A DNA stretch of 64,000 nucleotides, from positions 15,930,766 through 15,994,765 of the forward strand of contig NC_059401.1 in NCBI RefSeq assembly GCF_905220565.1. The letters are read 5' to 3'. The translations under genes and the position numbers were made by a program. The notes beneath the pieces were generated by a model. The model had not been told where the DNA came from and made no database searches. It saw only the letters and a program-made list of their open reading frames with translations. Position 1 is the stretch's first letter. Each line of letters begins with the position of its first letter. The stretch comes from Melitaea cinxia (Eukaryota > Arthropoda > Insecta > Lepidoptera > Nymphalidae). Of this stretch, positions 54,839 through 64,000 are shown in pieces.

Positions 54839-55529
54839 CAAAATTATTAAAACATGTTCATGTCTTAAGGTGTTAAACTCTCTTACTACTTTTACTTAAT
54901 TTAGAAATTTGTTTTGATTCAAGAGAACAAGGCTACGCCTACTAATGACCAATTATATATAAAAAAAAATAAGCCTTAAGAGTTAAAATGCCAGAAGTGG
55001 TCCCTCAGGTATCATTATAGTTCATGATTATAATATTAAGTGTTTTAATCATTGCCAAAAAGGGAAAAAATTGTAAAGTTTCATTTTAAGCGACTTCAAA
55101 AAGGAGGAAATTTAGTTTTCAGCTCTCAGAGGTTTTAACATATTTTGCTGCTTATAAGATACTAGTTGAGTAATTTATGTCATACACAAACAAAGATACA
55201 CGTAAATATTATTTATTTATTTTGAAAACAATTCCATTAGGGACACAATATTAATATTAATAAGTAGCTAGAAATATTACCAAACATTTTTCTATTTATG
55301 TACTCTACGACGATACTACTAACAACTTTCTAAGGCTTATTTTTTTTACGTAATAAATCGAAAATACATAACATCTCGACGTAAATCCAAAATTTTCAAA
55401 GTTTTTTTTTTATCAACCAATTTCGAGAAACTTTGTGTTTGATAACATTTTTATTAAATATTGTTTTAATGACCTAAAATTTTATCTTCGAAACGTATCT
55501 AAAAAGCTGGAGTGTCAATTTGATCAGTA
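54839..55529. other. AT-rich DNA, nothing recognised
   Basis: No gene or shared repeat. Confidence 0.45.
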
Positions 55530-55872
55530 AGCTCAGTCAGTTCAGCCTATCGCAGTCTGGTGCTGGACATAGGCCTCTCCAAGTTTGCTCTAGACATTCC
55601 GGGTTTCCAAAATTCTCATCCAGCCTACACCGCCTTGCTTGGGTCTTCGGTCCATCGGACCGGAAAGTTCCACACTAAGTTTGCCAAAACGCTGTCTCCA
55701 CTCCAAGACACGTCTGCTCCAGCGGTCAGCAGTCCTGCGACACAGGTGACCAGCACACTGCCACCTCAACTTGCTAATTCTGTGGGCGGTTAATTTCGTT
55801 TTCTCGCGTATAGTCTCATTTCTAATCCTGTCTTTGAGAGAGACACCAAGCATAGCCCGTTGCTAGTGAGAA
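55530..55872 (-). pseudogene. RTE-type LINE, C-terminal pseudogene and tail
   Basis: On the minus strand the frame 55590-55871 encodes RAMLGVSLKDRIRNETIR, then ISKLRWQCAGHLCRR and VLEWRQRFGK. This is the conserved C-terminal block of RTE endonuclease-reverse transcriptases, followed by degraded sequence that probably contains frameshifts. The DNA downstream is the 3' end ggcctatgtccagcaccaga, gcgataggctgaactgactg. That end is closely similar to the tail of family B and SINE-A. The piece is 5'-truncated at about 55872. It belongs to a different RTE lineage from the copy at 19862, probably the same one as 8402-8572. Confidence 0.85.
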
Positions 55873-56757
55873 TCTTATGGACCAGAAAACCGATGCTACC
55901 TTAGGAAAGCTTATAACATTCACGAAAGTAGAACAAATACCCAAGTCCAGGATCATCGTATCAGAATGCTCTATATAATGAGACTCAGTTCCACGAAATT
56001 TCATACTCCTCCGTCTGCGCAATTTTCCTAAAAGGGGGTACAAGGTTTCTTCACATATTAATATATAGATTAATATTATTATTTACACAATCAACAGTTA
56101 AAAAGGATTAATTGGTCTATTTTAATTCACCTTTGAAGGTTTTTCCTAATTATTATTTCTTTAGCATGCATTCTATAACATCTCTGTAAAAAAAAAAAAA
56201 AATATATATAAAACCTCCTGTTCTGAAGTCACTTAAACATTTTTTTATGTATCTGTGATTAGAAGACCAAGTTTTACTTTACCATGAACTAAAATTTATA
56301 TGAAATGTACGAATATTTTATTTCAATCTGTACTCTACCCTTTTAGCTTTAAGCTCTTCAAGCGCTTGCGTGTTATTTTACTAAGCGCTTTAAAAACTCT
56401 ACACATATCTCAGTCGTTGCTTTTTTTAAATATTAGTTGGAACGCATATAGAGTCACGAATAAAAGGTATTGTAATAGACAAACCAGTTAAACGCCGGCC
56501 TTTCCAATGCTCAATACTCATTAAGCCTTGTTTGTTCTGACCGCCCCCGGTTCCAGGTTTGTGCTCTATCAACCGTGCTCTAAATATATCTGTTTGTGTT
56601 TCGCTTTTATTAAAAAGTGATAGCAAACTGAAACAGTAATCAAAGGTTATGGCCAAATGGGCCGTTTTATTCTTAATATATTTTGTAATAGACAGCTAAT
56701 ACGATAACGTTTACTATTACACATAGTGGTTTACGTTCCCTCTCCTAAGGTATAGAT
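55873..56757. other. AT-rich DNA, nothing recognised
   Basis: ORFs at 55822-56043, 56300-56491 and 56426-56656 have no recognisable motif. An A run followed by (TA)n lies near 56190. Confidence 0.45.
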
Positions 56758-56975
56758 TGATTGATTCAGCCAGTAATATCTAACTGCAGAGCATAGGCCT
56801 CTTTTTCCACGTATAAGGAGGATCGGTGCTTTATCCACCACGCTGTTTCACTGCGAGTTCGCGGATATATTCCCTACTATCAGTAACAATCGCTATCAAG
56901 TGTATATGATAACAGCCGGGACGACAGCTTAAAGTTTTCTGAGAGGCATGGTGATAGGGTAAATCTTAAGATGAA
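56758..56975 (-). mobile_element. SINE-A, 3' part, diverged
   Basis: tcagccagtaatatctaact at the left (tail side), then gagcataggcctctttttcc, atccaccacgctgtttcact, gatatattccctactatcag and ttctgagaggcatggtgata. It has lost the tRNA-like head. Confidence 0.75.
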
Positions 56976-57004
56976 AACTAGATAATGTTCTAGTTCCTAG
57001 TGTA

Positions 57005-57235
57005 TTTTAATTAGTTTTACAGTACTTACGCTAGAAGCATCGCAAGACCGTTGCCGATCCCATCCCTAGTTCCCCCCCTAGGAACTCTGGTCACCTTACT
57101 CACCAACATGAACACAACCCTGCTTGAAAGCAGTGTTATTTAGCTGTGATCTTCTGTAAGGTCGAGGTACTACCCCAGTCAGGCTGCTCCACATTTTGAG
57201 CAGGAAATTTCCTGCTGTGCCCTACCTCAGTAAAT
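57005..57235 (+). repeat. Family D repeat with 18-bp palindrome
   Basis: It contains ctctggtcaccttactcacc, gcttgaaagcagtgttattt, agctgtgatcttctgtaagg and ccccagtcaggctgctccac. Near the end is a perfect 18-bp palindrome AGCAGGAAATTTCCTGCT at 57199-57216, followed by gtgccctacctcag. The reverse complement copy at 51537 has a one-base variant of the palindrome. Confidence 0.8.
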
Positions 57236-58634
57236 AAATAAAACCTAACAATAACTAATAAAAAAAATATTTTTGTGTAATCGTTCAGAAACAACATTTA
57301 TAGTTACAAAAAAAAATGTATCATACGTTAGAATAAGAACCGGTCGGTGGACTGTCTCTGTTGGAGACATTAAGTTAGTCTAACTTAAACTATGATGTTG
57401 CTGAGTAACGCCTATCTTTATTTAGAAAAATTGCATGTTTTGGAAATAAAAAAAGGACATGTGTTCAAAAGTCCGTGGATGTATGTATATTACTTAAAAA
57501 ACAACAACAACATTTTGACAATTTATTTCCATTTATATATTTCCATACTAACGAATCAACTTTGATCAAAACTTCACGTTAAACTAAAGTAATAGAGATA
57601 TGTGATATAACGTCATCAAACGCTCTAGCGCTTTAAAGCGTTGTCAAATGTTTATGCGAGCCATTCGTACAAGCTGTACAGCGAATTATTGGTGTATGGC
57701 AGCGGCGTTATAATGGTGTTAATTGGGCCAAATTGTTTTGCTGCCGCATTTGCACGCTCTAGCGCCGCTAAACTGAACGAGACGTAATTAAGTTTTGAGC
57801 TGTTGGCTCATTTTTAACCTTTAATCAAAAGACATTTAATACGACGTTCTCTACATATTTTTTTGTGACTCATAAAGATTGCTCATTTGCTCTCGTTACT
57901 TCAACACTTTTAATATATCAGTTTTAAGACACTGTTTAAAATATGTCTTTTAGTTTTTTTACGCTTAAAATTACAAGTTGCCACTACGTACGTAACGAAA
58001 TCTTCACACCAATTAAAACCTCTTTAGTTTTACTTACAATTACTATATAATAAAATTTTGATACTCATATTTTCGTAAAATCGCGAATATCGATTTAGGG
58101 TTACAGATCTCACCTGAAAGTTCAATGCTTTTGCTTCACTATACTGTAAGTTAAGTTATTTCGGAATAAATTACACGTATTCTTTTTTCAAAAAATGCAG
58201 ATGTTCCCACGATATTTCTCTGAACTTAATTTTAAATAAATTAAGTAATTAATGACTCGAAAATTCTAATTGAAATGAAAGTTCTAACTTGGCAACAATG
58301 TCTGTTGAGTATGTTAACGAGCAGTTTAAATTAATTATTCATATCTAACTAACTACTAACTACTGCATGTCTTAAAATATACAATGATTAATAAAATCGA
58401 TAATGGACAGTTGCGGTATCGTCCCATCAAACTGTGTTTATGTTTAATTACATTTTATAGACAGAATCGCGTGTTACTTCATGTAAATTCGTTTTGTTCC
58501 AACTGTCACGAGACTAAGGGCTGTCGAGCATTTAATGATGTATGTATTTTATGAAGTATTTTGATGGTAAAGTAAATCGGAAAACCGGACTCCGGAAACT
58601 GAGAAGTCACATACGCCTTAATAAATATATAAAT
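57236..58634. other. Mostly non-repetitive DNA
   Basis: 57700-57800 combines several sites of developmental-enhancer type (gttaattgggccaaattgtt, acgtaattaag) in a less AT-rich segment. No gene can be supported. Confidence 0.4.
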
Positions 58635-58800
58635 TATAACTCAACAACTACTAGTCAGACGTCGATCTAATTTAAATGGGATATATGACAAATACCGAAT
58701 CATTATAATTGGTATATCCAGTAAAAAATTATGAGCTAAAATACAAAAAGAATAATAAAACACAAGTCAAATTCCGAACCTTCTTCTTATTTTTCTTAAA
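58635..58800 (+). repeat. Family I fragment
   Basis: The segments gatctaatttaaatgggata and ccagtaaaaaattatgagct parallel 30340-30450, and the end aattccgaaccttcttctta resembles cgaattgagaacctcctcct at 31350. It is diverged and without the palindromic start. Confidence 0.5.
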
Positions 58801-60038
58801 ATCTTTTGGAAATACTATATAACAGTACAATATGTTTGAAAACATATCAGTAACTATATTTAAACTATTCAAAACAAAATGCGAGGTATTAAGTATAAAA
58901 GGAATGTATGCCGCGGTTTACTATCTAATATACAATTACGTAGAACGTGCCAGCCCTAGTCAACTAATTAAACAGCGAGCTTCGATGGCGTGCCTCTAAA
59001 TTATTGCGACAATGCATCAATTAACTTTAAAGTGCCCTATAAAATACACCTCGTAAACATTGTGTACTGAAACTTCGTGAATTAAACGGAGTATTGCGGA
59101 GTGATAGTTTACCAGTGTTGTCTAATCGACGTGAGTTAATACCTAAAAAGGTTCGTTACATTTTACGAAAACACACGCACACAGCTATATTAGTGAATAC
59201 ACATTACACGCACACAACTATATTAATGAATACACATTACACGCACACAACTATATTAGTGGATACACAACTATTGCCAGTAATAAAAAATAATATAAAC
59301 GAAAAAGTTAATCACGTAATGTGGTGTATGTTTGTGAGCTTTTATTAATAAAATTTATATTAATACAGATACACATATTTCTATTTAATAGCTATTCTTC
59401 ATCTTAGATTATCTTTTATTAGATTAGGTCTAACCCTCTGAGTAACTGTCGAATACGTACATGTTTATTACGAAAATTCATGAAAGAATTTATTTTGAAT
59501 AATAAAATCACACAGAATCGTAACAAAGATCCATACTTATGAAGCCTTTGTAAAAAACACAAAAAATCCTCGTACAACACTCTAAGATATAAATTCCAGT
59601 AACAAAAACCAAGCAAATCTTCTCGTCAATATTCGTACAACTTATTACATTACATTGGTGTAGTGATGTGTTCGAAAACATATCGATAGTAAAAATTAAA
59701 ACAATATTTACATAAATGCAGTATCGACCATAAGAGATAATTCATCAAATTATAAGAAAGAAGTGAATTTAAATAAGCAAATAAAATATATTAATATCAA
59801 TTAAAAGCAATGTAATAAATATGTATTTGACACTTTAATTGTATTGTACAAATATAAAAATAAATATATCGAAAATTTATTTACCGCCGATTTAGCGTTA
59901 TTTATTTTTTATAGTTTAGTTCTAAGTTGGCTTAACATGGATTATTTAAAAATATATTTTGTTGCAGTCTAAATTTAAATGAATTATTAACCATAAAATG
60001 TAGCTTACAATGTTATCTTATACTATTAAACGAGCAAT
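58801..60038. other. AT-rich DNA with a short tandem repeat
   Basis: Only the 33-bp tandem repeat at 59173 (separate entry) stands out. Confidence 0.45.
59173..59269 (+). repeat. 33-bp tandem repeat, three units
   Basis: Units 59173-59205, 59206-59238 and 59239-59269 begin acacgcacacaactatatta and differ by one to a few bases. The unit length is a multiple of three, so the overlapping ORF (59094-59348) shows an 11-residue repeat, THTTILMNTHY-like. That ORF has no other coding evidence. Confidence 0.85.
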
Positions 60039-60523
60039 TCTTGTATATATATATATATATATAGAATCTGAATCTCGGAAACGGCTCCAACGATTTTCAT
60101 AAAATTTAGTATTTAGGGGGTTTCGGGGGAGATAAATCTATCTAGCTAGGATTCATTTTCAGGAAATGTCGTTTTATCCCTGTTTTTAGGAATTGAAAAA
60201 AATATCGTTAGAATACGAAGGTAAATTTCGCATAAGTCAATGTAGTTGTAATAGCTCGGTGGGAAATCTGCCGCTCGAGATCAACCGAGAAGATCATGGT
60301 TCAAATCCCCATGTCCCTGATCAATTATTTTTTCTTTTTCTTTTTCTAATTGCATTCGTTATTTTTTATTTAAATAGACTGTTCTTATTTTTTATTATTA
60401 TGTCGGTAAAATCGAAAAATATTATTCATATTTTATCAATATGTAATTCGTATTTATACTTAATGATTTCCAAAAAACACGATTTACTAAAAATACCGAG
60501 CTTAGCTCGGTCACCCGGGTACT
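60039..60523 (+). mobile_element. Helitron-like repeat with tRNA-like segment, copy 2
   Basis: It starts TCTTGTATATATATATATAT and then aatctgaatctcggaaacgg. Near the 3' end is a perfect hairpin accgagc-tta-gctcggt (60495-60511) followed by cacccgggtacta. Inside lies a tRNA-like module: A-box tagctcggtgg (60252-60262) and B-box ggttcaaatcc (60298-60308), 35 bp apart. It matches 30878-31140. The 3' CTRR signature is imperfect. The ORF 60193-60615 spans the element end and is not a gene. Confidence 0.7.
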
Positions 60524-61278
60524 ATAATGTAGTACATTGTTCGTTACATTACAGAAATAGGGAGCTTATAAACATACCAAAGATGTATTCGTTACAATTA
60601 TGTACTAAAAAGTAAAAATTGTAGTTTCGAAGAATTAATATTATGAAAATATCTTTTGCAAACTCTACTCTTATTATATAAGCATTTCTTATATTAATCT
60701 GGATTTCTTATATTTTTCTTATATTAAGCATTTCTTAACAGATAAATCAATTTTTAATCTTTAATCAATCAATCATCGAAATTTTGATTTTTGTATCATT
60801 ATTTATTTTGATTTTATTTTTTATTGTGTGTTAATTAATTATTTATCACTTCAGCACCCTTTTTCCGCTTAATTCTCTCTATGTGCTCTCTGTGTCTCTG
60901 TATTTTGTTATCGTTTTATTCTTTCTTTGTTTATTTTTGGTAAACAATTAAAAAAAAATCAGAATATTTATTTGAATTTCATCGATATACTTCATCGTAT
61001 CTGCACGTCTCTAAAACTCCTACGTGCATAACTCTTCTGAACCACGCACTCCATCTTTTCGTCTCGCCCGAAATGTAAAGAGATACGTGGAAATTTGCCT
61101 TCCGCGTCGTTAGAGCGAATAATGTTGGCAACTATTTATTTTCTGGTGTGCCTTTTAGAAATGGGACGCTTGTAAAAAATAGCCTTATCTCGAGTTTAAA
61201 AATATAAATGTTGTAGTATTTTTAGTGTGTTTATTTTATTAATCATCATTATTTATTAGTCATCATTATTACTGATTA
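60524..61278. other. AT-rich DNA, nothing recognised
   Basis: Repeats of ttatatt/ttcttatatt occur near 60680-60740. 61000-61130 is less AT-rich. No gene recognised. Confidence 0.45.
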
Positions 61279-61995
61279 TCACTACATAGTATAAAACAAA
61301 GTCGCTTTCTCTGTCCCTGCATATGTATGTACGCTTAAATCTTTAAAACTACCCAACGGATTTTGATGCGGTTCTTTTTAATAGATAGATTGATTCAAGA
61401 GGAAAGTTTATATGTATAATAAAATTCATTAAATAGTGGAGAAATACTGTTATTTTTGAGTTTTCTAATGTTATGTCGTAAATAATTATTATTTTTTCGC
61501 TTAAATTGCAAACGCAGGCTGAACCCTACGAGATTTATCAAAATAATGTACTAAGTATTGTACACATTGAAAAGGTCTACAGAAAACTCCGCGATGGCAT
61601 ATACCTATCTCTTATGGATATCCCACAATAACATTTTTTTGTCATTTACTTTTTACGACAAATAATGGCTAATTTTCGAAGCGATTTTAACCACTACAGC
61701 ATTAATCCTTATCCAATTAAATACCTTAAATACATTGTTGATTGAATATAGATCTATATGGCCCTTTACAGCATATGATTTAAATGAATATTTTCGAAGA
61801 TATTACAGATTTAAAAATCGCGGTACGTAGCGTTTGCGGCGGTTCCGGCCGGCTTTTACTCTAAGTTAACGCGTGCGGGCCACGGGCAGTAATGAATAAA
61901 TCAAAACTACTGGATCGATTTTAATCATTTTTTCAGTGAATGACATAGGCTATAATTATATTTTATACCCGTGCGAAGCCGGAGCGGGTCGCTAG
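61279..61995 (+). mobile_element. Helitron, about 0.7 kb
   Basis: It begins near TCACTACATAGTATAAAACA, with the lead clauses gtcgctttctctgtccctgc and cccaacggattttgatgcgg. It ends with gacataggctata, then acccgtgcgaagccggagcg, ggtcgCTAG and T61996. The terminal hairpin is acccg/cgggt (61967-61971 and 61985-61989). No ORF. The 5' boundary is approximate. Confidence 0.7.
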
Positions 61996-63654
61996 TAATA
62001 TATAAGTCATTATTTGTGAAGTTGGGATATTTCTTATTTTTAAATCTAATACTGCTTCAAGACTTGATAACGCCTTTCTAACAGCTTAAAATCAAATGGT
62101 TTATTTAATTACTCAAAAACTAATTTTAAAAAAGTATGCTAAATAAAGTATTTTTTTTAATGAAAATGTTATAGCGACAATAAAAGTATAAAGCTGTTAT
62201 TATTATTATTTTTTTAAACTTATTTATGACAGATAAATCGTTATATGTTACTATTCAATATAATTGTCTTTGCTCGCAAAATTAATTCAAGTTTTAAGTG
62301 CATATTGTACCTTTTTAAAACCAAACGAATATATGATCGTTTACACAGATAAAGGACAAAAATAAATTGTCAATATAATTCCCAGTATACTCGTTGTATT
62401 ATAGAGCACATTCTGATCAATTCGTTACCACGTAGTCAAAATTAGAACAAAAGAAACTAGCCAAAATAAATAAAGTTAAAAAAGACATAAAATTGTTGTC
62501 AATTACTTTAATTAAATTTCCCAAATATTTCAGTTTATTTCGACATTTCAGTACTATAATAGAGGTTACAAACAAAAAGGTTACATCGCACCAACCATAT
62601 AACACCTCCAAAAAGTTTTTACTATATTACCCGATACGTTGGGATGAGCCGCAGAACATTAATCTGAGTTAAATGATGTGATACTTGAGTCCAGAGCAAG
62701 TAACAGGGGATAGTAGTAAAATAGTGAAACAGTGTAAAATATAGATATATATTTTTTTGTAATATTTGTACTCGTATGTCAACTTGCTGATTATAGATAG
62801 TCAAACGACTAGTCTTACAAAATTTGGATTTAAAATGAGAATAATTTTATTTCACATTAATTTAGAACGAATCTCATCAGATTTAAATTGCAAGCAAGTT
62901 TTATAAACTGCTAAATTAGCAAATTTCGTCTATTTGTGTTCATTCGTAGTATGAATTTAGATCTCGTCTCAAAAACTGTTGACTAGGGTTAAATTTAATC
63001 CCTTAATGTCATGATTCAGATTTTGTGTTACATAAGAAAATGTGATGTCGTCACACCAACCCAAGTGACCTTTGTGAGACGTTGCTACGCTGTGCTACGA
63101 AACAAGATGATACAAATATTGTATAAAATTAGTGAGTAAAATAACAGTGTTATAGATAGAAATACCGAATTTGGTGTATTTGCGGATTAAGAACGTAAAT
63201 ATCTGTCTATGTCTTAATCGTGGCATTAAAAGTGAAGTTTGAATTAATACGTAGATTTAAAAAGATTGGACATGGCTTATAATTAGGACATGAACCTAAA
63301 ATTTTCAACACTATCTTGTTTGTTAAATCGTTACTTCTTCAGCGGTAAATAAATCATGAATAAACTTGAATGATGAGTTGTTCTTTTGAAATAAAAAAGG
63401 AGAGCATTTTGACTAGCATTGGAACATTTACAAAGTGGAGCTTTCTCCTTAAGAATCTATTTTCATATAAGGCCCCCGGTATGAAAAAAATTGAGGAGTA
63501 AAATCTACTGAACGAATGACCTCGTTCCGTTTCTCGTAACGCCATCTATCGCTTAAAATCTAAAGGCGTAATGACGTTTTCTAATAACGCCATCTAGCTC
63601 AATAGGGTGTCGATATTTATATAATATAGTTAGCCTTTTTTGTGCCTATTTAGA
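61996..63654. other. AT-rich DNA, nothing recognised
   Basis: No gene. 62265-62300 (ctttgctcgcaaaattaatt) may be a trace of a family I start. Confidence 0.45.
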
Positions 63655-63705
63655 CAGTCGATCTGAAGGAGTAAACTCCAGTCATGTGTCGGAGCTGACA
63701 CACTC
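63655..63705 (+). repeat. Repeat family H fragment
   Basis: ctgaaggagtaaactccagt followed by catgtgtcggagctgacaca. The related piece at 5338-5392 is on the opposite strand. Confidence 0.45.
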
Positions 63706-63717
63706 TTTTTTATATTT

Positions 63718-63900
63718 AACTAGGTCGGCAAACAAGCGTAAGGCTCATACCAGAAGCACTGCGAGTGCCTTGCCGATCCTAACCCCCCCCCCCCTCCGGG
63801 AACGAGCTTGCGATGATTCTGGTGCAGTAGGCGTCTATAGGCTGCAGTATCCGTTTACCATCAGCTGGACCGTACGATTGATTGCTGAACTTTTCGTATA
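63718..63900. repeat. Family D foldback
   Basis: The left half reads inward from the family D terminus (actaggtcggcaaacaagcg ... ccttgccgatcc). The right half (gcttgcgatgattctggtgc, aggcgtctataggctgcagt, accatcagctggaccgtacg) is the family D sequence in opposite orientation. A run of 12 C (63783-63794) sits at the junction. This makes a long imperfect hairpin of two family D ends. Confidence 0.7.
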
Positions 63901-64000
63901 AATAAATAGAAACCAAAAATAAACTTGAACGCGTAGCTCTATTTAAAGATCATAAAATAGCTTGAGGATTTTAGCCAGTTTTAGGATATTTACAAACTGT

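Noticed and set aside
60193..60615. 140-codon plus-strand ORF
   Set aside because: It crosses the end of a Helitron-like repeat into flanking DNA and has low-complexity Phe/Leu/Ile composition.

Overview
The window looks like a gene-poor, AT-rich stretch of a lepidopteran (butterfly or moth) nuclear genome. It has no bacterial-style operons. Long ORFs are absent except for two reverse transcriptases, and the rest is a dense mosaic of dispersed repeats of types common in Lepidoptera: tRNA-derived SINEs, RTE and CR1/Jockey-type LINEs, short Helitrons with A|TC...CTAG|T ends, and foldback elements. I found no host protein-coding exon, rRNA or functional tRNA gene that I can defend. The window is probably intergenic or lies inside one or more very long introns; the sequence alone cannot say which.

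Layout. 1-7.4 kb is mostly unique AT-rich DNA with small repeat pieces. 7.4-8.7 kb holds a decayed CR1/Jockey-like LINE (minus) with a small RTE fragment nested in it. 10.5-18 kb is a repeat cluster: Helitron, RTE-tailed repeats, SINE-A, repeat family D and a foldback element. 19.2-21.7 kb holds a 478-bp inverted-repeat element and the best-preserved element of the window, a 5'-truncated RTE LINE with a 569-codon RT ORF and a perfect 16-bp target-site duplication. 24-26.6 kb holds a Metulj-like SINE and several Helitrons. 28.5-33 kb holds RTE-tailed repeats with clear target duplications, a LINE remnant, and a Helitron-like repeat with a tRNA-like segment. 33-41 kb is mostly unique, with two GC-rich islands. 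41.3-47.7 kb alternates Helitrons and families D, E and I. 49.2-50.96 kb is a second 5'-truncated LINE (CR1/Jockey-like) with an open RT frame. 51.5-57.2 kb is another repeat cluster, including a 43-bp perfect foldback with a hammerhead-like motif. 57-64 kb is mostly AT-rich, with two Helitron-like repeats and a 33-bp tandem repeat.

How the parts relate. The LINEs supply reverse transcriptase. SINE-A, the RTE-tailed repeat (family B) and an RTE pseudogene share nearly the same 3' tail, as expected if the RTE machinery mobilises all three. Several insertions are nested, which gives a local relative chronology. Labels SINE-A and families B, D, E, F, G, H and I are local to this report. Copies were recognised by eye within the window, so family names are tentative.
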